This document shows positions 42,483 through 51,357 of a DNA stretch of 64,000 nt, piece by piece. The DNA is from Thermoclostridium stercorarium subsp. stercorarium DSM 8532 (GTDB lineage: Bacteria; Bacillota; Clostridia; DSM-8532). The notes beneath the pieces were generated by a model. The model was given only the letters and a program-made list of their open reading frames with translations, was not told the origin of the DNA and did not search any database. Location: contig NC_020134.1 in assembly GCF_000331995.1 (NCBI RefSeq), positions 1,215,465 through 1,279,464 of the forward strand. Direction: 5' to 3'. The position numbers and the translations under genes are program-made. Every line of letters starts with the position of its first letter. Position 1 is the stretch's first letter.

Positions 42483-43823
42483 ATGCAGATTAAGGTAGGA
42501 TGTATATCTCTCGGCTGTCCGAAAAATCTCGTGGACAGTGAAATAATGCTTGGAATGCTGAACAAGGACGAATATTTGATTACCACCGACCTCAGCACCG
42601 CAGATGCGATTATAGTAAACACATGCGCCTTTATCAATGATGCAAAGGAGGAAGCCATTGACGCAATTCTGAATGCTTCCCTGTACAAAAAGACAGGAAA
42701 TCTGAAAGCCCTTATAGTTACAGGCTGCATGGCACAGAGATATAAAGATGAAATCATCAAAGAAATTCCCGAAGTTGATGCCGTTGTCGGAACGGGTAAT
42801 ATTCAGGAAATACGGCAGGTTATCAGTGAACATGTGAAGGGCGAAGGCCGAAGAAAGCTTTTTGTCAATGATCCGAAGGATGTGGACTATCTTGACAATA
42901 TCAGGATGCTTTCCCAGTCAGGCCGGTCGCAATACCTGAAAATAGCGGAAGGATGCAGCAATCACTGTACATACTGCATTATTCCGTATTTACGCGGTCC
43001 GTTCAGGAGCAGGACGGTTGAAAGCATTGTATCTGAAGCTGAAAGGCTTGTTGAAGCCGGCGCAAGGGAACTTATTCTTATAGCCCAGGATGTGACCAGA
43101 TACGGAGAAGACAGGTATGGGGAATGCAGGCTTGTGGAACTTATCGGAAGATTATCGGAAATTGCGGATTTAAAGTGGATAAGACTGTTATACTGTTATC
43201 CCGAAAGAGTGACCGAAGAATTGGTAAATGAATTCAAAAGTAACCCGAAACTTTTGAAGTATCTGGACATTCCAATTCAGCACGCGTCGGATAAAATCCT
43301 CAGAGCTATGGGCAGGAGAACCGGAAAAAAGGAACTTGCCGAGCTTATTGTTAAACTGCGTACCGAGATACCTGACATTGTGCTCAGAACCACGCTTATA
43401 ACCGGTTTTCCCGGTGAGACCGAGGAGGATTTCAATATACTTAAGGACTTTATTAAGAAATATTCCTTTGACAGGCTGGGGGTGTTTGCATATTCCCGTG
43501 AGGAGGGCACTCCTGCGGCGAAAATGAAGAACCATGTAAAAGAATCGGTAAAGCGGAAACGGAGGGAAGAGATAATTCTCCTGCAGCAGGAGTTGGTTAA
43601 ACCCCTTATTGAAAAACGAGTGGGACGGGTTTATGAGGTACTGGCGGAAGGCGTGGCGGATGACGGTATTTTTTATTTCGGCCGTTCTTACGGTGAGGCC
43701 CCCGAGATTGATCCGGTGATATACTTTACCTCGGAAAAGCCGGTAGATATCGGCTCATTTGTGAATGTAAGGATACTGGCCACCAACGGCATGGATCTTG
43801 TCGGAGAAGTGGTTTATGATTAG
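42483..43823 (+). CDS. rimO: Ribosomal protein S12 methylthiotransferase RimO
   Basis: Radical SAM enzyme of 446 residues that adds a methylthio group to an aspartate of ribosomal protein S12. The N-terminal domain has the RimO-specific ISLGCPKNLVDSE plus further cluster cysteines in NTCAFI and VTGCMAQRY. The radical SAM cluster is CSNHCTYCIIPYLRGPFRSR. A TRAM domain closes the protein (about 375-446). ATG 42483 follows TTGGAGG; an in-frame extension back to 42432 is not supported. pgsA follows 24 bases on, the usual clostridial order. Confidence 0.95.
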   Translation: MQIKVGCISLGCPKNLVDSEIMLGMLNKDEYLITTDLSTADAIIVNTCAFINDAKEEAIDAILNASLYKKTGNLKALIVTGCMAQRYKDEIIKEIPEVDAVVGTGNIQEIRQVISEHVKGEGRRKLFVNDPKDVDYLDNIRMLSQSGRSQYLKIAEGCSNHCTYCIIPYLRGPFRSRTVESIVSEAERLVEAGARELILIAQDVTRYGEDRYGECRLVELIGRLSEIADLKWIRLLYCYPERVTEELVNEFKSNPKLLKYLDIPIQHASDKILRAMGRRTGKKELAELIVKLRTEIPDIVLRTTLITGFPGETEEDFNILKDFIKKYSFDRLGVFAYSREEGTPAAKMKNHVKESVKRKRREEIILLQQELVKPLIEKRVGRVYEVLAEGVADDGIFYFGRSYGEAPEIDPVIYFTSEKPVDIGSFVNVRILATNGMDLVGEVVYD

Positions 43824-43847
43824 TTTCGCGAGGGGGATGTTTTTATA

Positions 43848-44417
43848 ATGAATTTGCCAAATAAGATTACGCTGTTCAGAGTTTTTTTGATACCGTTTTT
43901 TTTAATTCTGCTTCTGCCGGTGTATAACGGCAGAACCCTTTTGCCGATACGGCCTGAAACAGGAAGGCTCATAGCCGCTGTCGTATTTGTTTTGGCGTCT
44001 TTTACCGATTATCTTGACGGTGTTATAGCGCGCAAACAGAATTCAATTACCACCTTTGGCAAATTTCTGGATCCTATTGCGGACAAGCTGCTGGTAACAT
44101 CAGCATTGATGGCCCTTATACAACTCGGGGATATTTCCGCGTGGCCGGCGGTTATTATAATTGCCCGGGAGTTTACCGTTACCGGTATCCGGATTATTGC
44201 CGCGGGAGACGGTGTTGTAATTGCCGCAAGCAACAAGGGAAAAGCGAAAACTTTTATTCAGATGCTTGCTGTGTTTTTTATTCTCCTGCGTGATTTCCCG
44301 TTTTCCCTTTTTACGCGTATACCCGTGGGTCAAATCCTTTTGTGGGTTGCGGTTATTCTGACCATTTACTCGGGATATGATTATCTTAAGAGCAATTGGG
44401 ACAGAATTAAAAATTAG
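43848..44417 (+). CDS. pgsA: CDP-diacylglycerol-glycerol-3-phosphate 3-phosphatidyltransferase
   Basis: Membrane enzyme of 189 residues making phosphatidylglycerol phosphate. The CDP-alcohol transferase motif D-G-x2-A-R-x8-G-x3-D-x3-D is complete (DYLDGVIARKQNS, then GKFLDPIADKLL). About five membrane helices. ATG 43848 follows GAGGGGG. It lies downstream of rimO, and cinA/recA, which often follow, are replaced by the fatty-acid cluster. Confidence 0.95.
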   Translation: MNLPNKITLFRVFLIPFFLILLLPVYNGRTLLPIRPETGRLIAAVVFVLASFTDYLDGVIARKQNSITTFGKFLDPIADKLLVTSALMALIQLGDISAWPAVIIIAREFTVTGIRIIAAGDGVVIAASNKGKAKTFIQMLAVFFILLRDFPFSLFTRIPVGQILLWVAVILTIYSGYDYLKSNWDRIKN

Positions 44418-44450
44418 TCATTTAAATCTACATTTTTTATAATTAAACTA

Positions 44451-44479
44451 TTGCATTCCTGAATGAAATATTATATACT
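44451..44479 (+). promoter_or_regulatory. Sigma-A promoter of the fapR-fab operon
   Basis: TTGCAT at 44451-44456, 17-base spacer, TATACT at 44474-44479, start point near 44486. It is the only good promoter before the cluster. Confidence 0.7.
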
Positions 44480-44542
44480 CATAACAGCAGAACATATTAG
44501 TTGGTCATAAATTTAATGGCTCGGGGAAGCAGGGTGTTGCAT

Positions 44543-45178
44543 TTGAACAAAAGCTCGAAGGCTAAAAAGGAAAGACAGAAAAAGCTTTTAGAGATAATAA
44601 AAGAGGATCCGTTCATGACAGATGAGGATATAGCCGAATATCTCGATGTAAGTGTGCCCACGGTCCGTCTGGACAGGCTGGAGCTGGGCATACCCGAGCT
44701 TCGGCAAAGAATTAGGGAGGTTGCTTCGTTAAATCACCAGAAAGTAAGGGCTTTACAGGCTGATGAAATAATAGGGGAAATAGTGGAAATAAAGCTTGGC
44801 GAAAGCGGTATTTCCATTTTGGAAACAACCGATGAAATGGTATTTTCACAGTCAAAAATAGTGCGAGGCCATTATATATACTCTTTGGCCGAGTCTCTTG
44901 CAATTGCCGTTATAGATGCCGAAGTGGCCCTGGTGGGAGTTGCAAATATAAAATACAAAATTCCTGTTTATGCCGGTTCTAAACTTGTGGCAAAGGCAAC
45001 GGTTAAACGGGCCAGAAACAAAAGCTATATTGTGTGGGTTTTCATTTACCACAGGCAACAGGAAGTGTTCAGGGGAAAATTCATACTGGTATCGATTGAT
45101 GACGGCAAAACCGACGGAAACGTTAATGTTAATAACGTCGAAGCTTTGAAAACCGAAAACCCTCCGGGGAAGGACTGA
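44543..45178 (+). CDS. fapR: Fatty acid and phospholipid regulator FapR
   Basis: Repressor of lipid synthesis genes that is released by malonyl-CoA. Length is 211 residues with the TTG 44543 start, which follows AGGGTG by six bases and aligns with known FapR N-termini; ATG 44516 is possible. The helix-turn-helix is DEDIAEYLDVSVPTVRLDRLELGIPELR (key part SVPTVRLDRLELGIPELR). The hot-dog sensor domain follows from about residue 85 (IVRGHYIYSLAESLAIAVID). It heads the operon with plsX, as in Bacillus. A convincing 17-base FapR box was not found, although ATTAGTTGGTCATAA near 44497 lies where one would be expected. Confidence 0.92.
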   Translation: MNKSSKAKKERQKKLLEIIKEDPFMTDEDIAEYLDVSVPTVRLDRLELGIPELRQRIREVASLNHQKVRALQADEIIGEIVEIKLGESGISILETTDEMVFSQSKIVRGHYIYSLAESLAIAVIDAEVALVGVANIKYKIPVYAGSKLVAKATVKRARNKSYIVWVFIYHRQQEVFRGKFILVSIDDGKTDGNVNVNNVEALKTENPPGKD

Positions 45179-45184
45179 ATTTGA

Positions 45185-46183
45185 ATGAGGATTATGGTGG
45201 ATGCAATGGGTGGTGACAATGCACCCGAGGAAATAGTGAAGGGATGTATTGAAGCTCTGAAGTCAAAGGAAGGGTTTGATATAGAGCTTATCGGAATAGA
45301 AGAGGAAATAGAAAAGTATTTAAACAAGTACGGATACAACGGTAACCGTATTTTAATAACCCATGCGCCCGAAGTAATATACAATGACGACAAACCCACC
45401 GAGGCGATACGACACAAAAAAAATTCGTCAATGGTTATAGGCCTTGGGAAAATAAGGAATAATGAAGGGGAGATATTTATTTCCGCCGGCAGCACTGGCG
45501 CATTGCTGGTAGGAACTCTGCTTGTGGCGGGTACTATAAAAGGTGTTTTAAGGCCGGCACTGGCGCCGGTTGTGCCTTCAATGTGCGGAGGTACAATGAT
45601 AGTGGATGCGGGGATGAACACGCAGTGCAGGCCTGTAAACTATGTTCAGTTCGCCGTCATGGGCTCGGCTTACATGGAGCATGTTTACAAAAGAGAAAAC
45701 CCAAGGATTGGCCTTGTGAATATAGGAACAGAAGATGAAAAGGGAAATAATACGTTGAGGGAAGCACTGTCATTACTTCGGAAATGTGATCTGAACTTCA
45801 TCGGCAATATTGAAGGAAGGGATATTGCCGAAGGAAAGGTAGACGTGGCTGTCTGCGACGGCTTTACCGGTAATGCCATGCTGAAAATGATGGAAGGTAC
45901 GGGAAAATACTTTTTCCATCATATGAAAAGAATTTTTAACAGAAGCCTTTTTTCCAAAATTTCCGCCCTCCTTGTAAAGACTCACCTGAAAAAGCTAAAA
46001 GACAGCGTGGATCCTGAAATTACGGGCGGTACACCGATACTTGGCGCCAACGGTTTGATTTTCAAATGCCATGGTAACAGCACTGCCAGAGCAATACAGA
46101 ATACCATAATAAACGCATACGCCATTTCCAGCAGCGGGTTTATCGAAAAAATCAGGGAAAGAATAGGAAATATGGAGGTTTAA
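45185..46183 (+). CDS. plsX: Phosphate acyltransferase PlsX
   Basis: Enzyme of 332 residues converting acyl-ACP to acyl-phosphate for phospholipid synthesis. The N-terminus MRIMVDAMGGDNAPEEIVKG is diagnostic. Further family blocks are FISAGSTGALLVG, RPALAPVVP and VAVCDGFTGNAMLKM. The start follows GGGGAAGGA, six bases after fapR, and fabH follows after one base. Confidence 0.96.
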   Translation: MRIMVDAMGGDNAPEEIVKGCIEALKSKEGFDIELIGIEEEIEKYLNKYGYNGNRILITHAPEVIYNDDKPTEAIRHKKNSSMVIGLGKIRNNEGEIFISAGSTGALLVGTLLVAGTIKGVLRPALAPVVPSMCGGTMIVDAGMNTQCRPVNYVQFAVMGSAYMEHVYKRENPRIGLVNIGTEDEKGNNTLREALSLLRKCDLNFIGNIEGRDIAEGKVDVAVCDGFTGNAMLKMMEGTGKYFFHHMKRIFNRSLFSKISALLVKTHLKKLKDSVDPEITGGTPILGANGLIFKCHGNSTARAIQNTIINAYAISSSGFIEKIRERIGNMEV

Positions 46184-46184
46184 T

Positions 46185-47177
46185 ATGGTTGATTTTGGCA
46201 TCGGCATCCTCGGTACAGGCAAATATTTGCCTGGCAGAATTCTCACCAACAGCGATCTTGAAAAAATGGTAGATACGTCGGATGAATGGATAGTAAGGCG
46301 TACAGGCATGAAAAAAAGGCACCTGCTGGATGAGAATACTCCGTCGTATGTCATGGGTGCTGAAGCCGCTCGGCTTGCTATTCAGGATGCAGGTCTAACA
46401 CCTATGGATATTGATTTGATCATTGTTTCAACAGAAGTTCCTGATTACCTTTCGCCTTCAATGGCATGTCTGATCCAAAGAGAAATAAATGCCGAAAGGG
46501 CTGCGGCAATTGACGTAAACGCCGCCTGCACAGGGTTTGTTTATGCAATGACTGTCGCCCAGCAGTTTATACAAACGGGTTATTACAGACATGTATTAAT
46601 CGTTGCGAACGAAGGGCTCAGCCGCATTGTAGACTGGGAAGACAGAAGTACCTGTGTCCTGTTCGGTGATGCGGCGGGCGCTGTTGTTATGGGAAGAGTG
46701 GATAAGAGGTTCGGAATCAGGAAAAGCTACCTTGCGGCTTTCGGCAACCTTGGCCACAACCTGACAATTCCATGCTGCTATATACCCGAAGAAGAACGGC
46801 AAAAAAGAAGGGCGGGAAAGGAAAGGGTTATCTGGCAGGACGGTGGCGAAGTGTTTACCTTTGCTGTAAAAGCAATGGCCGAATCGGTCAGGGCAGTTAT
46901 TGATAAAGCAAATATTACAATAGACGAAGTGGATCTGATTGTGCCCCATCAGGCAAACCTCAGGATTATAAGCAGCGCGGCGAAGAGGCTGGAGATTGAT
47001 GAGGGAAAACTGTCGGTGATCCTTCATGAAACGGGCAATATATCGTCCGCGTCGATTCCCGTCGCACTGGACATGGAAAGTAAAAGCGGAAGACTTAAGG
47101 AAGGCGACACAGTGGTACTGGTTGCTTTCGGAGGAGGACTTACCTGTGGATCAATACTGCTGACATGGGGAAAATAG
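46185..47177 (+). CDS. fabH: 3-oxoacyl-ACP synthase III
   Basis: Initiating condensing enzyme of type II fatty acid synthesis, 330 residues. The catalytic triad is in place: Cys in DVNAACTGFVYAM, His in VPHQANLRII and Asn in ETGNISSASIP. The N-terminus GTGKYLPGRILTN and DTSDEWIVRRTGM are standard. ATG 46185 follows ATGGAGG. Branched versus straight primer preference cannot be read by eye. Confidence 0.96.
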   Translation: MVDFGIGILGTGKYLPGRILTNSDLEKMVDTSDEWIVRRTGMKKRHLLDENTPSYVMGAEAARLAIQDAGLTPMDIDLIIVSTEVPDYLSPSMACLIQREINAERAAAIDVNAACTGFVYAMTVAQQFIQTGYYRHVLIVANEGLSRIVDWEDRSTCVLFGDAAGAVVMGRVDKRFGIRKSYLAAFGNLGHNLTIPCCYIPEEERQKRRAGKERVIWQDGGEVFTFAVKAMAESVRAVIDKANITIDEVDLIVPHQANLRIISSAAKRLEIDEGKLSVILHETGNISSASIPVALDMESKSGRLKEGDTVVLVAFGGGLTCGSILLTWGK

Positions 47178-47196
47178 TTTTAACGGAGGGTGGAAA

Positions 47197-48129
47197 ATGG
47201 GTAAAATTGCATTTATTTTTCCGGGTCAGGGATCCCAGTATGTAGGAATGGCAAAAGAAATATGCGATCATTTCCCAGAAGCTGCTGAAATTTTCCACGA
47301 AGCGTCGGAAGCTCTTGGGTTTGACATTGGAAAGATGGTTTTTGACGGCGATGAGGAAACTTTGAAAATAACCGAAAATACCCAGCCGGCGATTGTAACT
47401 GTAAGTATTGCGTGTCTTCAGCCTTTGCTGATAGAGGGTATTCAGGCCGATTTTACAGCAGGATTAAGTCTTGGTGAATATGCTGCCCATGTGTATTCGG
47501 GGACCTTCTTGTTTCGTGATGCGGTCAGGCTGCTGAAACTACGTGGCAGATTCATGCAGGAAGCCGTCCCGGTGGGCGTTGGTTCCATGGTTGCAATAAT
47601 CGGCCTTTCAAGGGAACAGGTACTGGATGCGTGTGCGATGGCTAAAGATGAAGGGGTTGTTGAACCGGCCAATTTTAACTGCCCGGGGCAGATTGTAATA
47701 TCTGGTGAGGCGAAGGCTGTTGAAAAAGCGGCGGCAATCGCCGTTGAGCTCGGGGCGAAAAGGGCAGTGCCATTGGCCGTAAGTGCGCCGTTCCATTGCA
47801 GTCTTATGGCACCGGCAGCCGAAAAACTCAAGGCAGAGCTGGAAAAAGTTCAGATACATGAAATGAAGGTTCCGGTTGTTGCAAACGTAAACGGTGAAGT
47901 TGTGCCTTCTGCGGAATATGTAAGGGAATCTCTTTACAAGCAGGTATCAAACCCTGTTTTGTGGGAGGATTGTGTAAGAACTATGGTTGGCAACGGCGTT
48001 GATACGTTTGTTGAAATAGGCCCCGGGAAAGTGCTCAGCGGATTTGTAAAAAAGATTGATAAAAACGTGAGGACACTGAATGTGGAAGACATGTCCTCCC
48101 TTGAAAATACATTGCGTGAACTGAGATGA
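47197..48129 (+). CDS. fabD: Malonyl-CoA:ACP transacylase
   Basis: Enzyme of 310 residues loading malonyl groups on ACP. FPGQGSQYVGM opens the fold, the nucleophile Ser is in AGLSLGEYAA (Leu replaces the usual His before the Ser, as in a number of Firmicutes), and the catalytic His is in APFHCSLM. ATG 47197 follows ACGGAGGG. In many Clostridia fabK lies just before fabD; here fabH precedes it directly. Confidence 0.95.
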   Translation: MGKIAFIFPGQGSQYVGMAKEICDHFPEAAEIFHEASEALGFDIGKMVFDGDEETLKITENTQPAIVTVSIACLQPLLIEGIQADFTAGLSLGEYAAHVYSGTFLFRDAVRLLKLRGRFMQEAVPVGVGSMVAIIGLSREQVLDACAMAKDEGVVEPANFNCPGQIVISGEAKAVEKAAAIAVELGAKRAVPLAVSAPFHCSLMAPAAEKLKAELEKVQIHEMKVPVVANVNGEVVPSAEYVRESLYKQVSNPVLWEDCVRTMVGNGVDTFVEIGPGKVLSGFVKKIDKNVRTLNVEDMSSLENTLRELR

Positions 48130-48178
48130 GTGTTTAAGAACACTCAAATTTATTCTGATGTATAAAGGGGAGCGGAAA

Positions 48179-48916
48179 ATGGATTTTACGGGGAAAACAG
48201 TGGTGGTCACCGGTTCAAGCAGGGGAATCGGAAAAGCGATAGCCGAAAAGTTTGCTGCCCTTGGCGCAAATGTTGTTATTAACGGCACTTCAAAAAGTGT
48301 TTTTGATACCGAAAGGGAATTGGTTGAGAAGGGTTATAGCGTTAAGGCCTTTGAAGGCGACATAAGCGATCCGGGGAATGCAAAGGCTCTTATCGACTTT
48401 GCGGTAGAAACTTTCGGCACAATTGACGTGTTGGTGAATAACGCGGGTATAACGAGGGACAAACTGCTTGTCAGAATGAATGACGAAGACTGGGATACGG
48501 TTATTGACGTGAACCTAAAGAGTGCGTATTTGTGCACGAAAGCGGCAACAAAAATCATGATGAGGAAGAGGCAGGGGAAAATAATTAACATTTCCTCTGT
48601 GGTGGGAATAACGGGAAATGCAGGACAAACAAATTACGCAGCATCAAAAGCCGGATTGATAGGCTTCACAAAGGCAGTTGCAAAAGAGATGGGGTCATGG
48701 GGCATCACCTGCAATGCCGTAGCCCCGGGGTTTATCGAAACTGATATGACAAGCGGTTTATCCAATGAAATCAGGGAAAAATTCCTCGCCGCAATTCCGC
48801 TCCGGAGGGCCGGGACTCCTTCCGAAGTGGCGGATGCGGTGGTTTTCCTGGCATCGGATATGGCCAGATATATTACCGGGCAGGTAATTAATATTGACGG
48901 TGGAATGGTTATGTAA
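48179..48916 (+). CDS. fabG: 3-oxoacyl-ACP reductase
   Basis: Short-chain dehydrogenase of 245 residues, NADPH-dependent. The cofactor motif is TGSSRGIGKAIA, followed by NNAGITRD. The catalytic Ser, Tyr and Lys lie in INISSVVG and NYAASKAG, and the C-terminal GQVINIDGGMVM is typical. ATG 48179 follows AAAGGGGAGCGG; the in-frame ATG at 48158 lies before that ribosome site and is rejected. Confidence 0.95.
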   Translation: MDFTGKTVVVTGSSRGIGKAIAEKFAALGANVVINGTSKSVFDTERELVEKGYSVKAFEGDISDPGNAKALIDFAVETFGTIDVLVNNAGITRDKLLVRMNDEDWDTVIDVNLKSAYLCTKAATKIMMRKRQGKIINISSVVGITGNAGQTNYAASKAGLIGFTKAVAKEMGSWGITCNAVAPGFIETDMTSGLSNEIREKFLAAIPLRRAGTPSEVADAVVFLASDMARYITGQVINIDGGMVM

Positions 48917-48979
48917 TATTATCAATGTTGATAGAAATACTATAGGTGTATGATTCCTGTCTGGAAGGGGGTGAAAAAC

Positions 48980-49210
48980 GTGATATTTGAGAAAGTAAAA
49001 GAAATTATAGTAGATCAGCTTGGTGTGGACGAAAGTGAGGTAACAATGGAAGCCTCCTTCATCGACGACTTGGGAGCTGACTCTTTGGATATTGTTGAGT
49101 TGATTATGGCTTTGGAGGAAGAATTTGACCTGGAAATACCAGACAAGGATGCGGAGAAGATTGTAACAGTTGGAGATGCTGTAGAGTATATTAAAGCACA
49201 TACTTCCTGA
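48980..49210 (+). CDS. acpP: Acyl carrier protein
   Basis: Small acidic carrier of 76 residues. The phosphopantetheine attachment Ser is in [23 protein letters not shown] 48980 is chosen because GGAAGGGGGTG precedes it and the product then begins with the usual helix ([15 protein letters not shown]). A terminator follows, which should let ACP be made in excess over fabF. Confidence 0.95.
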   Translation: MIFEKVKEIIVDQLGVDESEVTMEASFIDDLGADSLDIVELIMALEEEFDLEIPDKDAEKIVTVGDAVEYIKAHTS

Positions 49211-49226
49211 TTACAGTTGAATAAAA

Positions 49227-49256
49227 AAAGTCCCACAATGGTGGGGCTTTTTTTAT
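49227..49256 (+). terminator. Terminator after acpP
   Basis: Stem AAAGTCCCAC / GTGGGGCTTT (one G-U pair, loop AATG) followed by a T-run. It is probably partial, since no clear promoter is seen before fabF. Confidence 0.8.
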
Positions 49257-49324
49257 AATACAACTGATTGTTTGTGATAAATACCGGTTCCGGTTTAAAA
49301 AAGATATGCAGGGAGGATGTTAAA

Positions 49325-50560
49325 ATGGCAAGGCGGGTAGTAATAACAGGAACAGGCGTAATTCATGCTCTCGGGAAAGACACCAAAACATTCTGGAATG
49401 CGATAAAAGAGGGAAAGAACGGAATAACCCGGGTGACGAAGTTTGACTGCAGTACGTTGGAAACCAAGGTTGCGTCTGAGATAACTGATTTTGATCCCAC
49501 TTTGTATATGGATAAAAAAGAAGCAAAAAGAATGGATCTTTTTACTCAGTATGCAATGGCTGCGGCAATTATGGCAGTGGAAGAAGCAAGGCTCGACTTT
49601 TCACAGGAGGATCCTTTCCGTGTCGGTGTCATAATCGGCTCGGGAATAGGCGGAATACAGACTCTTGAAGAGCAGAAGGAAGTCCTGATGGAAAAAGGAC
49701 CTTCACGAGTAAGCCCGTTTTTTGTTCCGATGATGATTGCGAATATGGCGTCGGGACAGGTGGCTATTAAATTTGGTGTTTGCGGTTTTAACGAATGTGT
49801 GATAACGGCATGTGCTACGGCGAACAACGCTATAGGCGATGCATTTCATGCCATAAGGAACGGACTTGCCGACGTAATGATTACCGGAGGTTCTGAGGCT
49901 GCGCTGACACAACTGTCCTTTGCCGGTTTTGCGGCTGCTAAGGCAATGGCAACCGATCCCAATCCTGAAACGGCGTGCAGGCCCTTTGACAAAGACCGTA
50001 ACGGTTTTGTGATGGGTGAAGGGGCCGGGATACTTGTCCTTGAAGAACTTGAGCATGCATTAAGAAGAGGGGCCGATATTATAGCCGAAATTGTTGGCTA
50101 CGGATGTACATGTGACGCTTATCATATCACCGCACCGCATCCTGAAGGCGCGGGCGGAATTAAGGCAATGCAGTTTGCTTTGGCCGATGCGGGCATAAAG
50201 CCTGAAGATATTGACTATATAAATGCCCACGGAACTTCAACCCCGTTGAATGACCCCGCTGAAACCAAGGTTATTAAAAAGGTTTTTGGCGAGCATGCCT
50301 ATAAACTGGCGGTGAGTTCGACAAAATCCATGACAGGGCATTTGCTTGGGGCTGCCGGCGGCATTGAGGCGATTATTACCGCAATGGCTCTGAAGGAAGG
50401 CTTTATTCCGCCGACGATACATTTGGATAATCCCGATGAGGAATGCGATTTGGATTATGTGCCAAACAAAGGGAGAAAACAGGACATCCGTTATGCTTTG
50501 TCAAATGCTTTGGGATTCGGAGGTCATAATGCGGTAATTATAATGAAAAAATACGAATGA
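49325..50560 (+). CDS. fabF: 3-oxoacyl-ACP synthase II
   Basis: Elongating condensing enzyme of 411 residues. Catalytic Cys in [13 protein letters not shown], His in [11 protein letters not shown] and His in [15 protein letters not shown]. The C-terminal gate loop is [16 protein letters not shown] 49325 is seven bases after GGGAGGATG; an extension to 49268 is unsupported. It sits between acpP and rnc. Confidence 0.96.
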   Translation: MARRVVITGTGVIHALGKDTKTFWNAIKEGKNGITRVTKFDCSTLETKVASEITDFDPTLYMDKKEAKRMDLFTQYAMAAAIMAVEEARLDFSQEDPFRVGVIIGSGIGGIQTLEEQKEVLMEKGPSRVSPFFVPMMIANMASGQVAIKFGVCGFNECVITACATANNAIGDAFHAIRNGLADVMITGGSEAALTQLSFAGFAAAKAMATDPNPETACRPFDKDRNGFVMGEGAGILVLEELEHALRRGADIIAEIVGYGCTCDAYHITAPHPEGAGGIKAMQFALADAGIKPEDIDYINAHGTSTPLNDPAETKVIKKVFGEHAYKLAVSSTKSMTGHLLGAAGGIEAIITAMALKEGFIPPTIHLDNPDEECDLDYVPNKGRKQDIRYALSNALGFGGHNAVIIMKKYE

Positions 50561-50637
50561 ATCCTTGCAGCTTTCGGCACAGGGAATTGTTTTACAAAAT
50601 GTGGCGGGCTTTCAGGATTTTTAAGGAGGTTGTTATT

Positions 50638-51357
50638 TTGAAGAATTCCGATTTGGAGCGTGTTAACCTGCTGGAGAAAAATATTGGGTATGTTTATAAG
50701 GACAAAAGTAAAGCACTTCAGGCAATAATCCACAGTTCCTATGCCTATGAACACCGCCGCGAAGGGCTCAGCAGCAATGAACGGCTTGAATTTCTCGGCG
50801 ATTCCGTATTAAACTTCCTGATCACCGACAGGCTGTTTAAAGAAGTTTCCGACATGCCTGAAGGCGAAATGTCAAAACTCAGGGCTTCAGTCGTATCAGA
50901 AGCATCTTTATCGGAATGCGCAAAAAAGTTAAATGTCGGTGAGGTTTTGCTGCTCGGAAAAGGCGAAGAGATTATGGGCGGACGTAAGAGACCGTCAATC
51001 CTTGCCGACGCCATGGAAGCGATAATAGGCAGTATTTACCTTGATGGCGGCCTTGAACCAGCAAGTGATTTTGTAAGCCGTTTTCTCAAGGAAAATTACG
51101 AAAAAGCAATCAACGGCACCCTGTTCAGTGATTATAAGACAAAGCTGCAGGAAGAGGTTCAGAAAAGCAGCAATTCCAATATTAAATATATCGTCATTTC
51201 CGAAACCGGTCCCGATCATGACAAAGTATTCACCGTTGCGGTCCTGGTTAACGGTGAACAGATGGGTCAGGGAACGGGAAAGACAAAGAAGGAGGCCGAG
51301 CAGAAGGCCGCAGGCGACGCACTGAACAGAATTAAGGCAGAGGCAGTTGAGTTATGA
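50638..51357 (+). CDS. rnc: Ribonuclease III
   Basis: Double-strand-specific endoribonuclease of 239 residues for rRNA and mRNA processing. The catalytic signature is NERLEFLGDSVLNFLI with the second acidic site in DAMEAIIGSIYLDGG. The double-stranded RNA-binding domain occupies about 160-235 (DYKTKLQEEVQK, GTGKTKKEAEQKAAGDAL). TTG 50638 follows TAAGGAGG; codons upstream to 50557 overlap fabF. It overlaps the radical SAM gene by 4 bp. smc, a frequent neighbour, is about 14 kb away here. Confidence 0.95.
   Translation: MKNSDLERVNLLEKNIGYVYKDKSKALQAIIHSSYAYEHRREGLSSNERLEFLGDSVLNFLITDRLFKEVSDMPEGEMSKLRASVVSEASLSECAKKLNVGEVLLLGKGEEIMGGRKRPSILADAMEAIIGSIYLDGGLEPASDFVSRFLKENYEKAINGTLFSDYKTKLQEEVQKSSNSNIKYIVISETGPDHDKVFTVAVLVNGEQMGQGTGKTKKEAEQKAAGDALNRIKAEAVEL

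Noticed and set aside
44494-44512. FapR operator before fapR
   Set aside because: ATTAGTTGGTCATAA is at the right place, but it does not match the known 17-base inverted repeat well enough to report as a site.
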